Positions 9,418-18,676 of a stretch of 64,000 bases of DNA are shown here, one piece after another. The notes under the pieces were generated by a model that worked only from the letters and a program-made list of their open reading frames with translations, was not told the DNA's origin and made no database searches. The stretch is from Lysobacter arseniciresistens ZS79. GTDB lineage: Bacteria; Pseudomonadota; Gammaproteobacteria; Xanthomonadales; Xanthomonadaceae. Positions within the stretch are counted from its first letter, which is position 1, and every line of letters starts with the position of its first letter. The stretch is taken from assembly GCF_000768335.1 (NCBI RefSeq), contig NZ_AVPT01000004.1, positions 1-64,000 of the forward strand, given 5' to 3'. The position numbers and the translations under genes were made by a program.

Positions 9418-10005
9418 ATGAGCATCAAATCCGACCGCTGGATCCGTCGCATGGCCGAGCAGCACGGCATGATCGAGCCGTACGAGCCGGGTCAGGTGAA
9501 GTTCGCCGACAAGGGCGGGGCCGAGGGGCAGCGGATCGTCAGTTACGGCACGTCCAGCTACGGTTACGACGTGCGGTGCTCGCGCGAGTTCAAGGTGTTC
9601 ACCAACATCAACTCGACGATCGTCGACCCCAAGCACTTCGACCCGGGAAGCTTCGTCGACGTCGAGGCGGACGAGTGCATCATCCCGCCGAACTCGTTCG
9701 CGCTGGCGCGCACGGTGGAGTATTTCCGGATCCCGCGCGACACGCTGGTGGTGTGCCTGGGCAAGAGCACCTACGCGCGCTGCGGGATCATCGTCAACGT
9801 GACGCCGCTGGAGCCGGAGTGGGAGGGCCACGTGACGCTGGAGTTCTCCAACACCACGCCGCTGCCGGCGCGCATCTACGCCAACGAGGGCGTGGCGCAG
9901 ATGCTGTTCTTCCAGGCCGCGGCCGACGATGTCTGCGAGACGTCCTACAAGGACCGCGGCGGCAAGTACCAGGGCCAGCGTGGCGTGACCTTGCCGCGGA
10001 CCTGA
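9418..10005 (+). CDS. dcd: dCTP deaminase
   Basis: Converts dCTP to dUTP, the main route to dUMP for thymidylate synthesis in many bacteria; a cytoplasmic homotrimer. The 195 residues match the usual family length (about 190). Recognisable parts are [13 protein letters not shown] at the start, [20 protein letters not shown], the catalytic loop [17 protein letters not shown] with its glutamate, and the C-terminal [11 protein letters not shown] that closes over the nucleotide. The start at ATG 9418 follows GGGAG. It is convergent with the HIT gene, with 35 bases between stops. Confidence 0.96.
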   Translation: MSIKSDRWIRRMAEQHGMIEPYEPGQVKFADKGGAEGQRIVSYGTSSYGYDVRCSREFKVFTNINSTIVDPKHFDPGSFVDVEADECIIPPNSFALARTVEYFRIPRDTLVVCLGKSTYARCGIIVNVTPLEPEWEGHVTLEFSNTTPLPARIYANEGVAQMLFFQAAADDVCETSYKDRGGKYQGQRGVTLPRT

Positions 10006-10040
10006 CTGCAAGCGTCAGTGCACCACGCGGCGACGCGTCG

Positions 10041-10487
10041 TCAGGCCGTGCCGGTCGCCTTGCCCAGCGCGGCCTGCAGCGCCGCGACTCGCTCCACCAG
10101 CATCTCGGCCGAATAGGGCCGCGCCGTGGCCGAGCCCCAGACGGGCCGCGGCCACGCGATGTCGTCGCGGAAGCGGGCGATCACGTGGATGTGCAGCTGC
10201 GGGACCATGTTGCCCAGCGCCGCGACGTTGAGCTTGTCGGGCTTGAACAGTGCCTGCAGCGCCCGGCTGACGGTGGTTATCTCCGCCGACAGCTCGGCTT
10301 GGCCGGCGGGATCAAGATCGATCCACTCGATGGCGCCTTCCACGCGCGGCACGAGGATCAGCCACGGGTGGTTGGCATCGTCCATCAGTCGCAGTTCGCT
10401 CAGGCCGAGGTGGGCGACCGGGTGGGTGTCGGCGGCGAGTTGCGGGTGCAGTTCCCAGCCGGATGCGGGCGGGCGGCGCGGGTTCAT
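10041..10487 (-). CDS. HIT-domain protein with degenerate triad
   Basis: A 148-residue member of the histidine triad superfamily of nucleotide hydrolases/transferases. The core motif reads PQLHIHVIARF: relative to H-x-H-x-H the first histidine is glutamine, while the central (catalytic) and last histidines remain. Upstream it has the HPWLILVPRV strand typical of the fold. The substrate is unknown. It starts at ATG 10487, ten bases after the dienelactone hydrolase stop, so the two are probably co-transcribed. The Q substitution may be normal for this subfamily; I cannot check that here. Confidence 0.82.
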   Translation of the reverse strand: MNPRRPPASGWELHPQLAADTHPVAHLGLSELRLMDDANHPWLILVPRVEGAIEWIDLDPAGQAELSAEITTVSRALQALFKPDKLNVAALGNMVPQLHIHVIARFRDDIAWPRPVWGSATARPYSAEMLVERVAALQAALGKATGTA

Positions 10488-10497
10488 GGCGGGGGCC

Positions 10498-11163
10498 TCA
10501 TCGCAGGTTGTCGGTGAAGAACGTGGTGGTGCGTTCCCACGCGATCGCGGCGGATTCGGGGGCGAAATCCTGCCCGCGCAGTTCGCAGTTGAAACCGTGG
10601 CCGGCGGGGTAGACGTGGATGGTCGCGCCGGGGTGTTTCTCACGATGCAGCGCGACGTCCGCCGGCGGAATGATCGTGTCGTGCTCGCCGAAGTGGAACA
10701 GCATCGGTGCGCGCAGCGGTTCGTCCAGGAACGGCACGCTGCGCCCGCCGTAGTAACTCACCGCCGGCAGCCCGAGCCGGGTGTTGGCCAGCATCGCCAG
10801 GGTGCCGCCCCAGCAGAACCCGACCGTCCCGGTGCGCAGGCCTTCCGCCTGCAGCGAGTGGGCCGCGGCGCCGACCAGGTCGACCGCCCGGTCGAAGCCC
10901 AGTTTCGCCGTCAGCGCGCGGCCCCGGTTGATGCCGGCGCGGTCGTAGTCGAGTTCGACACCGCGCTCGACCGGGTCGAACAGCGCCGGGGCGAGGGCGA
11001 GGAAACCGGCGTCCGCGAAGCGGGCGGCCACGTCGCGGATGTGGCTGTTCAGGCCGAAGATTTCCTGCACCACGACCACCGCGCCGCGGGAAGGACCGGC
11101 GGGTTCACAACGCCAGCCGCGGATGGGGCCGTGCGGGGTTTCGAGGTCGATCCAGCGGTTCAT
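10498..11163 (-). CDS. Dienelactone hydrolase family protein
   Basis: A 221-residue alpha/beta hydrolase of the dienelactone hydrolase family. Visible features are the VVVVQEIFGLNSHIRD segment with the conserved glutamate, the nucleophile elbow GFCWGG with cysteine, EHDTIIP with the acid, and AGHGFNC with the histidine, a complete Cys-Asp-His triad. No signal peptide; cytoplasmic. The family cleaves cyclic lactones, but many members are general esterases, so the substrate here is not known. It starts at ATG 11163, is divergent from rimO, and is followed within ten bases by the HIT gene. Confidence 0.88.
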   Translation of the reverse strand: MNRWIDLETPHGPIRGWRCEPAGPSRGAVVVVQEIFGLNSHIRDVAARFADAGFLALAPALFDPVERGVELDYDRAGINRGRALTAKLGFDRAVDLVGAAAHSLQAEGLRTGTVGFCWGGTLAMLANTRLGLPAVSYYGGRSVPFLDEPLRAPMLFHFGEHDTIIPPADVALHREKHPGATIHVYPAGHGFNCELRGQDFAPESAAIAWERTTTFFTDNLR

Positions 11164-11220
11164 CGCGATTCCGTTCAGTTGCGGGCCGGGAACGGCTCCG
11201 GCCAGTCTAGCCCCGGGGGC

Positions 11221-11226
11221 TATAAT
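11221..11226 (+). promoter_or_regulatory. Candidate rimO promoter -10
   Basis: A perfect TATAAT followed by CCGCGCCCGC, 90 bases upstream of the rimO start and in the gap to the divergent hydrolase gene. No -35 consensus is present at the right distance. The GC-rich discriminator matches the other candidates of this type. Confidence 0.4.
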
Positions 11227-11315
11227 CCGCGCCCGCCCGCGCCGATCGCGCCCCGCCCGTGAAGGGCACGGGGCGCGTCGTGCTTGCCGGCTCCATCCGC
11301 ACACCCCGGTACCCC

Positions 11316-12689
11316 ATGTCCATCCAGTCCGCCCCGTCCAGCAATCCCAAAGTCGGCTTCGTCAGCCTCGGCTGCCCCAAGGCGCTGGTCGACTCCGAGC
11401 GCATCCTTACCCAGCTGCGGGTCGAGGGCTACGACCTGGTACCGACCTACGACGACGCCGACGTGGTGGTGGTCAACACCTGCGGCTTCATCGACTCGGC
11501 GGTGGCCGAATCGCTCGACGCGATCGGCGAGGCGATGGCCGAGAACGGCAAGGTCATCGTGACCGGCTGCCTGGGCAAGCGCGAGGAGGTGATCCGCGAG
11601 GCGCACCCGGGCGTGCTGTCGATCAGCGGGCCGCAGGACTACGAGAGCGTGCTGGGCGCGGTGCACAAGGCGCTGCCGCCCAAGCACGATCCGTTCACCA
11701 GTCTCGTCCCGCGTCGGCCTCTCGAGGCCGACACAGACACGGTCGGCATCAAGCTGACGCCGAAGCACTACGCCTACCTGAAGATTTCAGAGGGCTGCAA
11801 CCACCGCTGCAGCTTCTGCATCATCCCGTCGATGCGTGGCGACCTGGTCTCGCGTCCGGTCGACCAGGTCCTGCGCGAGGCCGAGAAGCTCGCGCTGAAC
11901 GGCGTGCGCGAACTGCTGGTGATCTCGCAGGACACCTCGGCCTACGGCGTCGACCTGCGCTACGCCGAGCGCGAGTGGCGCGGCAAGGCGTACCAGACCC
12001 GCATGAAGGCGCTGTGCGAGGGCCTCGGCGAGCTCGGCCTGTGGACGCGGTTGCACTACGTCTACCCGTACCCGCACGTGGACGACGTCATCCCGCTGAT
12101 GGCGGAAGGGAAGATCCTTCCGTACCTCGACATCCCGTTCCAGCACGCCAGCCCGCGCGTGCTGAAGCTGATGAAACGCCCCGGTGCGGTCGACAAGACG
12201 CTGGAGCGCATCCAGCGCTGGCGCGCGATCGCGCCCGACATCACCATCCGCTCGACCTTCATCGTCGGCTTCCCGGGCGAGACCGAGGCGGAGTTCGAGG
12301 AGTTGCTCGACTTCCTCGACGAGGCGCAGCTCGACCGTGTCGGTGCGTTCGCCTATTCGCCGGTGGAGGGCGCGAAGGCCAACGAGCTGCCCGATCCGGT
12401 GCCGGAGGAGGTCAAGCAGGAGCGGCTGGCGCGCTTCATGGAGCGGCAGGCGGCGATCAGCGAGGCCAAGCTCGAAGCCAAGGTCGGCACGGTGCAGCGC
12501 TGCATCGTCGACGCGGTCGACGGCGAGCTGGCGATCGCGCGGTCGATGGCGGATGCGCCGGAGATCGACGGCCTGGTGCAGATCCAGAACGGCTATTTCG
12601 CAGGCCTGAAGCCGGGCGATTTCTGCGACGTCGAGATCATGGGCAGCGACGAGCACGACCTGTTCGGCGAGGTGGTGTTCGGCGACTAG
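11316..12689 (+). CDS. rimO: Ribosomal protein S12 methylthiotransferase
   Basis: A radical-SAM enzyme that adds a methylthio group to the aspartate of ribosomal protein S12. The 457 residues show an N-terminal UPF0004 domain with cluster cysteines ([29 protein letters not shown]). The radical-SAM CxxxCxxC is at C161, C165 and C168 ([13 protein letters not shown]). A C-terminal TRAM domain binds the substrate. It needs two 4Fe-4S clusters. The ATG at 11316 keeps a short non-conserved N terminus before [11 protein letters not shown]. It is convergent with greB across a paired palindromic repeat. Confidence 0.96.
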   Translation: MSIQSAPSSNPKVGFVSLGCPKALVDSERILTQLRVEGYDLVPTYDDADVVVVNTCGFIDSAVAESLDAIGEAMAENGKVIVTGCLGKREEVIREAHPGVLSISGPQDYESVLGAVHKALPPKHDPFTSLVPRRPLEADTDTVGIKLTPKHYAYLKISEGCNHRCSFCIIPSMRGDLVSRPVDQVLREAEKLALNGVRELLVISQDTSAYGVDLRYAEREWRGKAYQTRMKALCEGLGELGLWTRLHYVYPYPHVDDVIPLMAEGKILPYLDIPFQHASPRVLKLMKRPGAVDKTLERIQRWRAIAPDITIRSTFIVGFPGETEAEFEELLDFLDEAQLDRVGAFAYSPVEGAKANELPDPVPEEVKQERLARFMERQAAISEAKLEAKVGTVQRCIVDAVDGELAIARSMADAPEIDGLVQIQNGYFAGLKPGDFCDVEIMGSDEHDLFGEVVFGD

Positions 12690-12740
12690 CCGCGGGAGCG
12701 GAGCCGCCGCCGCGTCGGACGCAGGAGCTGCGTTCGCGTG

Positions 12741-12896
12741 GTAGGAGTGACGTAAGTCGCGACCCGCCGAAGTTGTCCGGAGAGGACGCCGGCAGGATGC
12801 GGCGATGGCACGAGGCGGATTCAGGAAGCATCGCCGTTCGCCGACCCTCCACCGCCCCCGCAGGGGCGTGCCGGTCGCGACTTACGTCGCTCCTAC
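12741..12896. repeat. GTAG-headed paired palindrome, divergent copy 1
   Basis: Left arm 12741-12764 and right arm 12873-12896 are inverted copies of the same 24-base unit beginning GTAGGAG, each with an internal ACGTAAGT palindrome. Unlike the other three copies in this window, which span 73 bases, the arms here are separated by about 108 bases of unrelated sequence. The right end covers the greB stop codon. It lies between the convergent rimO and greB genes and could work as a transcript-end hairpin. Confidence 0.8.
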
Positions 12897-13396
12897 ACGG
12901 GATAACCGACGTCCACGATCGCGAACCGCCGCGCGCCACCCGGCAACTCCGCCTCGAACTCGTCATCCAGCCGCTTCTTCAGCATCGCCCGCGCCAGCGG
13001 TGAGTCGATGCTGATCCAGCCGGCCTTGGCGTCGGTCTCGTCGGGGCCGACGATGCGGTAGCGGCGGGTGTCGCCGCTGTCCACGTCCTCCACCTCGACC
13101 GTCGCGCCGAAGAACACCGCGGCCGGGTCGGCGGGTGCCTCGTCGACCACGCGCAGCGCCGGCACGCGCTTGCTGAGGTAGCGCACGCGGCGGTCGATTT
13201 CGCCCAGCTGCTTCTTGCGGTAGGTGTACTCGGCGTTCTCCGAGCGGTCGCCCTCGGCCGCGGCGGCGGCGAGGGCCTTCACCACTTCCGGCCGCTTGAC
13301 CCGCCACAGCTCGTCGAGTTCGGCCTTGAGGCGTTCGTGGCCGGCGCGGGTGATCAGCGCGGTGCTCTTTTCTGCGGGGGGACGCCAGCGGCCCAT
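12893..13396 (-). CDS. greB: Transcription elongation factor GreB
   Basis: Rescues backtracked RNA polymerase by stimulating transcript cleavage in the secondary channel. The 167 residues have the N-terminal coiled coil ([32 protein letters not shown]) with the tip acidic motif GDRSENAEY, and a C-terminal FKBP-like domain ([11 protein letters not shown], near the end). The extra basic residues and the lack of ordinary GreA spacing favour GreB. The ATG at 13396 follows GGAAG. Its TAG stop codon is formed by the GTAG head of the adjacent palindromic repeat, so the last codons border the repeat insertion. Confidence 0.92.
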   Translation of the reverse strand: MGRWRPPAEKSTALITRAGHERLKAELDELWRVKRPEVVKALAAAAAEGDRSENAEYTYRKKQLGEIDRRVRYLSKRVPALRVVDEAPADPAAVFFGATVEVEDVDSGDTRRYRIVGPDETDAKAGWISIDSPLARAMLKKRLDDEFEAELPGGARRFAIVDVGYPV

Positions 13397-13520
13397 CGGT
13401 ACTTCCGGTGTGTTCGAACGGGGCTTATGCCCCAGCCGCGGCGGGCATTCAAGCCGCGCGTGCTTGCGCCGCGGGCGCGGGATCGCCGAGTCTTGCGCGC
13501 AACCGACACGGACGCCACCC

Positions 13521-15008
13521 ATGCTGATCCTGCCCCTGCATCGCCCGATCAACCGCGCCACCTTCCCGGTGGTCACCGTGCTGCTGATCATCGTCAACGT
13601 GCTGGTGTTCTTCGGCTGGCAGGCCGGCGACGACGCGGCGATGCAGCGCGCGAGCCACCACTACGTCGCCAGCGGGCTGGCAGGGCTGGAGGTCCCGGCC
13701 TACGAGCGGCACCTGGTCGAGACATCGCAGGTCGACGTGCTGGAGGAGTTTCGCGGCGTTCCCGACGGCATCCGTGGCGATTACGTCGCCCAGCGCACCT
13801 TCACCGACGTCGCCTTCCTCGACGCCCTGCGCAGCGGCGCGTTGTTCGACGACGCGGCGACGCTGGAGGCATGGCGGCCGTTGCGCGCGGACTACGACGC
13901 CGAACTCGGCGAAGTGTTCACCCTGCGCCACATGCTGCGCAGCTCCGAGGTCGATCCGTGGCGGATGCTCGCCGCGGCGTTCCTGCACGGCGGGGTGATG
14001 CACCTGGTCGGCAACATGCTGTTCCTGCTGGCGCTGGGGTTGCTGGTGGAGGGTGCGCTCGGGCCGGGGCGCTACCTCGCGCTGTACCTGCTGGGAGCGG
14101 TCGGGTCGAGCGCGTTCTCGTTGATGTGGCGCTGGGGCGAGGTCGGTGGCGGGCTCGGCGCGTCGGGCGCGGTGGCGGCGCTGATGGGCGCGTTCTGCGT
14201 GGTCTGGGGGCGCCAGCCGGTGCGGTTCTTCTACTGGCTGTGGGTGGTGTTCGACTACGTGCGCGCCCCGGCGATCCTGCTGCTGCCGGCGTGGCTGGGC
14301 TGGGAGGTGCTGAACCTCAACCTCAACGGCGACAGCAACGTCGGTTTCGACGCGCATATCGGCGGGTTGCTCGCCGGCGCGCTGATGGGCGCGGTGCTGG
14401 TGGCCACGGGGCAGGTGCGGCAGTCCTTCATCCGCGACGACGGCGGGGTGGCGGTGGATGACCGGCTGGCGCGCGCGCAGGCCTCCATCGGCCGCATGCA
14501 GCTGGTGGAGGCGGACAGCCTGCTGGAGGAGCTGGCGCGCGAGCAGCCCGGAAGCTTCGAGATCAAGCTGCTGCGCTACCGCGTTGCACGCAACGGTGGC
14601 CGGGTGGCGGCCACGGCGGAGCGCGCGGCCGACGTGCTCGCGGCCGTTGCGCCCGATGCCGACGCGATCCGGGCGCAGGGCGACGTGCTGGCCGAGCTGC
14701 ACGGCACCCCCCTCGCGCCGGCGATGGGCGATCGCCTGCGGCTGGCCGGGCGCTGGCTTGAGGCGGGCGCGCTGGACACGGTCGAGGCCGCGCTGAAGCC
14801 GGTGGCCGGTGACGACGGGGCCGAGACTGCGGCGCGGTTGTGGTTCCAACTGGCGCTGGCCCGGCGCGATCGCCACCAGGACGACGCCCACCGGCGCGCG
14901 TTGAGCCAGCTGGTCGAGCGATACCCGGCCCAGCCGCAGGCGGCGAAGGCGCGGTTCCTGCTGGGCGAGCCGGAGCCCGTGGACGGAGCGACGCAGCCGG
15001 CCACCTGA
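13521..15008 (+). CDS. Rhomboid-family intramembrane serine protease
   Basis: A 495-residue membrane protein. A first membrane segment (about 14-34) is followed by a long soluble loop of over 110 residues. The rhomboid core follows: [14 protein letters not shown] with the conserved His and Asn, the catalytic serine S215 in GASGA, and histidine H279 in DAHIGG. After the last membrane span (about 300) a soluble helical tail of nearly 190 residues resembles TPR repeats ([22 protein letters not shown]). It probably cleaves membrane-anchored substrates; the tail may select partners (inference). The start at ATG 13521 is directly before [11 protein letters not shown]. It is convergent with another membrane/TPR protein. 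Confidence 0.87.
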   Translation: MLILPLHRPINRATFPVVTVLLIIVNVLVFFGWQAGDDAAMQRASHHYVASGLAGLEVPAYERHLVETSQVDVLEEFRGVPDGIRGDYVAQRTFTDVAFLDALRSGALFDDAATLEAWRPLRADYDAELGEVFTLRHMLRSSEVDPWRMLAAAFLHGGVMHLVGNMLFLLALGLLVEGALGPGRYLALYLLGAVGSSAFSLMWRWGEVGGGLGASGAVAALMGAFCVVWGRQPVRFFYWLWVVFDYVRAPAILLLPAWLGWEVLNLNLNGDSNVGFDAHIGGLLAGALMGAVLVATGQVRQSFIRDDGGVAVDDRLARAQASIGRMQLVEADSLLEELAREQPGSFEIKLLRYRVARNGGRVAATAERAADVLAAVAPDADAIRAQGDVLAELHGTPLAPAMGDRLRLAGRWLEAGALDTVEAALKPVAGDDGAETAARLWFQLALARRDRHQDDAHRRALSQLVERYPAQPQAAKARFLLGEPEPVDGATQPAT

Positions 15009-15035
15009 GCGGGCCGCGTCGCCCGCCCTCGACCG

Positions 15036-16292
15036 TCAGGCGGTGACCGGAACCTGCACGGCCTTCAGCGCGGCTTCGATCTTCGCCTGCAGCGCTTCGT
15101 CCTCGCAGCGCTCCAGCGCCTGTTCCAGCAGCGCGCGGGCCTCGTCGTCGCGGCCGCTGCGGTCGACCAGGAGCAATGCCGCGTCCAGACCCCAGCGCGG
15201 CGCGTCGGGGTGGCGCGGGTGCGCCTTCAGCAAAGCGCGGAGCGTGTCGGCCGCCAGTTGGCCTTGGCCGGCGAGGCGGGCGCGTTCGGCCAGCTGGCGG
15301 CCGTGCTCGACCTGTGCCGGGGCGAAGTCCGGGTCGGCGTCCAGCGTCTCGCGCAGCAGGCCCAGCGCACGCCGGTCCTGGCGCTCCAGCATCAGCAGGT
15401 TGAGGTACTGGCCGGCGTGTTCAGCCAGCGCCGCGGTGTTGCCGGACTGGCGCAGCAGGCGGTGGTAGAGCTCGTGCACGTCCAGGCTGACCGCGCGGCT
15501 GCGGGTCTCGGCGCGCAGCAGTTCCAGCGCCGTGTCGAGGTGGCCTTCGCGCACGTGGGCCTCGGCCTCGCCGAGCAGGTCGGCATCAGGCGCGTGGCGC
15601 GACGGCAGGCCGGCCGCGCCCGTGGGCTCGTAGCCCAGCGCCTCGTGGTACTGGTAGATCAGGTAGCCCATCAGGTGGAAGGCGGCGAACAGACCCCAGA
15701 ACGACACCGCGGTCACCGCCAGCTCGGCCAGCACCGGCGGCATCCACAGCGCCAGCCATACGCTCGCGGTCAGCGCGCTGGCCTGGATCACGAACAGCAG
15801 GCCGAATACCGCCAGGTACGGCCAGCCGATCCGGCTGACAATCTCGAACGGCGTGGACGGATTGAGTGCGTGCGACAGGCTGCCGTCCATCGCCAGCGAC
15901 ATCACGCAGCCCGGCTGCAGGAAGGTCACCAACGCCAGCACCGCCAGCCCGATGATCGGCCCGCCGATCAACAGCGCCGCCACCACCACCACGATGAAGA
16001 CCAGCTGCATCGCCACCAGCCGCAGCACCACGCCGTCGCCGGTGCCGATCACCACCTCCGGCGCCTCCATCCGGCCATCGGCGGTGGTGCGCAGGATCTC
16101 GAACGCGAACTTGTAGGCGCCGATCCAGACCAGCAGCGAAATGATCCAGCCGACGACCGGGATCAGCCCGAGCAGGCTGGCCAGTGTGAGCACGACCAGG
16201 CTGGCGAGCGCGGCGCCGCGGAAGGGGTAGAGGGTGATCGCGCGCAGGCGGTGCCAGAACGGCTCCGGCGTGTGGGTCTGGATGGACGACAT
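15036..16292 (-). CDS. Multi-span membrane protein with TPR tail
   Basis: A 418-residue protein of unknown function. Residues 1 to about 225 hold roughly six hydrophobic segments (for example ALASLVVLTLASLLGLIPVV and LVFIVVVVAALLIGG). The remaining C-terminal half is soluble and built of TPR-like helices (LLGEAEAHVREGHLDTALELL onward). The membrane half resembles the DUF4013-type proteins often found in xanthomonads, but I am not certain. AGGGAG precedes the ATG at 16292. Both this gene and the convergent rhomboid gene combine a membrane core with helical repeats, which may point to shared partners (inference). Confidence 0.75.
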   Translation of the reverse strand: MSSIQTHTPEPFWHRLRAITLYPFRGAALASLVVLTLASLLGLIPVVGWIISLLVWIGAYKFAFEILRTTADGRMEAPEVVIGTGDGVVLRLVAMQLVFIVVVVAALLIGGPIIGLAVLALVTFLQPGCVMSLAMDGSLSHALNPSTPFEIVSRIGWPYLAVFGLLFVIQASALTASVWLALWMPPVLAELAVTAVSFWGLFAAFHLMGYLIYQYHEALGYEPTGAAGLPSRHAPDADLLGEAEAHVREGHLDTALELLRAETRSRAVSLDVHELYHRLLRQSGNTAALAEHAGQYLNLLMLERQDRRALGLLRETLDADPDFAPAQVEHGRQLAERARLAGQGQLAADTLRALLKAHPRHPDAPRWGLDAALLLVDRSGRDDEARALLEQALERCEDEALQAKIEAALKAVQVPVTA

Positions 16293-16421
16293 CGGCTTCG
16301 CTCCCTGAACAAGGCGTTCATTCTGCGGGGGCGTGATGCGTCGTCACAATCCCCGGCCGGCAAATGACCGCCGACCGGGAGTGAAACACGGCCGTCGCGA
16401 GGGCGGCGGCCGCGGCTGCGA

Positions 16422-16916
16422 TCAACCGGCCGGCTGGCGGTCGAGGCCGTAGTCCAGCCCGCTTTCGGCCGGCTGGCCATCGGCACCGAGCTGGGTGATG
16501 TGGTCGTTGGAGTCGATCGCGAACAGGCGGTCCTGCTCCGACTTGCTGTTGGGGTCGAGCAGGATCTGCGTGCCGTCCGCCTCGGCGGTCCAGGTCCCGT
16601 CCATCTGCGCCGGCGCGCCGGCTTCGTCCTGGTAGGTCTCGGTGATGGCGTAGGTGCCGTCGGGGTTGAGCACCAGGGTGGTGTCGATGCCGGGGCAGCT
16701 GGCGCACGGCAGGGTGCCGCTGAAGGTGCCGGCAAAGGCGCGGACGTCGAACTCGGCGCCCGCGGGGTCCGCGCCGGTGGGGACGATATCGACCGCGGCC
16801 GGCGCGGTGTCGGTCGCGGCGGGTGTGGTGTCGGTGGGCGCGGCCGGTTCTTCCTGCTTGCACGCACTGACGGCGAGCACGGTCAGGCAGGCGAGGGTGA
16901 GCAGTCGATGGGTCAT
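16422..16916 (-). CDS. NlpE-like lipoprotein
   Basis: A 164-residue lipoprotein with a lipobox at LAVSAC (Cys at about 19) and a low-complexity Thr/Pro/Ala linker. An NlpE N-terminal-type domain follows, with the hallmark LPCASCPGIDTTLVLNPDGTY (CxxC followed by PGIDT). NlpE in E. coli is an outer-membrane sensor for lipoprotein trafficking, copper and adhesion stress through Cpx. Only the N-terminal domain is present here and no cpx genes are near, so a signalling role is not shown. It lies between the membrane/TPR gene and the HerA-like ATPase gene on the same strand. Confidence 0.82.
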   Translation of the reverse strand: MTHRLLTLACLTVLAVSACKQEEPAAPTDTTPAATDTAPAAVDIVPTGADPAGAEFDVRAFAGTFSGTLPCASCPGIDTTLVLNPDGTYAITETYQDEAGAPAQMDGTWTAEADGTQILLDPNSKSEQDRLFAIDSNDHITQLGADGQPAESGLDYGLDRQPAG

Positions 16917-16988
16917 GCGGGGACTCCTGTCAGTCGAGGGGCTTGGGGGAACGGGTCCGTGGCCGCCGCGGCCGCCACGGCAAACGGG

Positions 16989-18524
16989 TCAGCGGCCCTT
17001 GCCGAAGATGCCGCCGAGCAGGCCGCGCAGGATCTGCCGGCCGATCTGGCTGCCGATGGTGCGGGCGGTCTGCTTGGCCATGGTTTCGACCATGCCCTGC
17101 CGGCGGCTGGTGCCGAACACCGCGTTGCGCACGGCCTGGCCGAGCCCGCCTTCCTCGTCGTCGGCCTCGGCGCCCTTGGCCGGCGGCGCCGCGGCCTGTT
17201 CGGTGGCGGCCTCGGCCTTGCGAGCGAGCATCTCCTCGGCGGATTCGCGGTCGACGCGGGTGTCGTACTTCGCGCCCACCGGGCTGCCGGCGCGCACCGC
17301 GGCGCGCTCGGCGTCGGTGATCGCGCCCATCCGGCAGCGCGGCGGCGCGACCAGCGTCTGCTCGACCGGCATCGGCACGCCCTTGGCCTGCAGCGTCGAC
17401 ACCAGCGCCTCGCCGGTCCCGAGCCTGGCGATGGCTTCGGCGACGTCCAGCGCCGGGTTCTGCACGAAGGTTTCCGCCGCCGTGCGCACCGCCTTCTGGT
17501 CGCGCGGGGTGAAGGCGCGCAGCGCGTGCTGCACGCGGTTGCCGAGCTGGCCGAGGATGTCGTCGGGCACGTCGTCGGGGAACTGCGAGCAGAAGTACAC
17601 GCCCACGCCCTTGGAGCGGATGATCCGGACGACCTGTTCGACGCGCTGCACCAGCGCCGGCGGCGAGTCCTCGAACAGCAGGTGCGCCTCGTCGAAGACG
17701 AATACCAGCTTCGGCCTGTCGAGGTCGCCGACCTCCGGCAACTGCTCGAACAGCTCCGACAGCAGCCACAGCAGGAACGACGAATACAGCCGAGGCTTCA
17801 GCACCAGGCTGTCGGCGGCGAGGATGTTGATCACGCCGCGGCCGGTGGTGGTGGTGCGCATCAGGTCGGCCAGCTCCAGCGCCGGTTCGCCGAAGAACAT
17901 CCCGCCACCGTCGGACTCCAGCCGCAGCAGCGCCCGCTGGATCGCGCCGATCGACGGCGTGCTGACCAGCCCGTACTCGGTCGACACGCTCTTGCGCTCC
18001 TCGGCGACGAGGTTGAGCAGGGCGCGCAGGTCGTCGAGGTCGAGCAGCAGCAGGCCGCGGTCGTCGGCCAGCTTGAACACGATGTCGAGTACGCCGGACT
18101 GGGTGTCGTTGAGCTCCAGCATGCGCGACAGCAGGGTCGGGCCGATCTCGCTGACGGTTGCGCGCACCGGGTGGCCGAGCTTGCCGTAGAGGTCCCAGAA
18201 CACCACCGGGCTGCCTTCGCTGGTGTAGCCCTCGATGCCGATCTGGTCGATCCGCGCCTGCAGCTTGTCGTTGAGCGTGCCCGGCACCGCCAACCCGGCG
18301 ACGTCGCCCTTCACGTCGGCCATGAACACCGGCACGCCGATCCGCGAGAAGCCCTCGGCGAGCGTCATCAGGGTGACCGTCTTGCCGGTGCCGGTGGCGC
18401 CCGCCACCAGGCCATGGCGGTTGGCCAGGCGCGGCTGCAGGAAGACCCGGCCGCCGGTGTCCGGCAGTGCATCGGGGGTGGTGACGGCTTTGCCTACGAG
18501 GATCGACGGGGTGTCCTGCGCCAT
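16989..18524 (-). CDS. HerA-like ATPase (DUF853 family)
   Basis: A 511-residue P-loop ATPase. Walker A is GATGTGKTVT near residue 42-51 and Walker B is LVFVFDEAHLLF (about 272). The C terminus is Gly/Arg-rich (RQILRGLLGGIFGKGR). The family (DUF853, close to HerA/VirB4) is widespread in proteobacteria, usually as a stand-alone gene, and its role is unknown. No NurA nuclease, Sir2 or other defence partner is adjacent, so there is no reason to call it a defence gene. The ATG at 18524 follows GGAAG at good spacing. Confidence 0.88.
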   Translation of the reverse strand: MAQDTPSILVGKAVTTPDALPDTGGRVFLQPRLANRHGLVAGATGTGKTVTLMTLAEGFSRIGVPVFMADVKGDVAGLAVPGTLNDKLQARIDQIGIEGYTSEGSPVVFWDLYGKLGHPVRATVSEIGPTLLSRMLELNDTQSGVLDIVFKLADDRGLLLLDLDDLRALLNLVAEERKSVSTEYGLVSTPSIGAIQRALLRLESDGGGMFFGEPALELADLMRTTTTGRGVINILAADSLVLKPRLYSSFLLWLLSELFEQLPEVGDLDRPKLVFVFDEAHLLFEDSPPALVQRVEQVVRIIRSKGVGVYFCSQFPDDVPDDILGQLGNRVQHALRAFTPRDQKAVRTAAETFVQNPALDVAEAIARLGTGEALVSTLQAKGVPMPVEQTLVAPPRCRMGAITDAERAAVRAGSPVGAKYDTRVDRESAEEMLARKAEAATEQAAAPPAKGAEADDEEGGLGQAVRNAVFGTSRRQGMVETMAKQTARTIGSQIGRQILRGLLGGIFGKGR

Positions 18525-18676
18525 GTCCGCTTCCGTGGTGGGGTCGGCCGATTCTATGGCCTAACGCGCGCCGGTTCCGCCGCCGCGCGGGCAGCGTGAC
18601 GGCGCGCGTGAAGAAGGGGCGTGCTCGATTGCCGGGTCACGATGGCGCGGCTAACCTGCAGAGCGTTCCACCCCCA

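Noticed and set aside
16989-18524. HerA-like ATPase as part of a phage-defence system
   Set aside because: No nuclease, Sir2 or methylase gene is adjacent; the DUF853 family is usually a stand-alone housekeeping gene.
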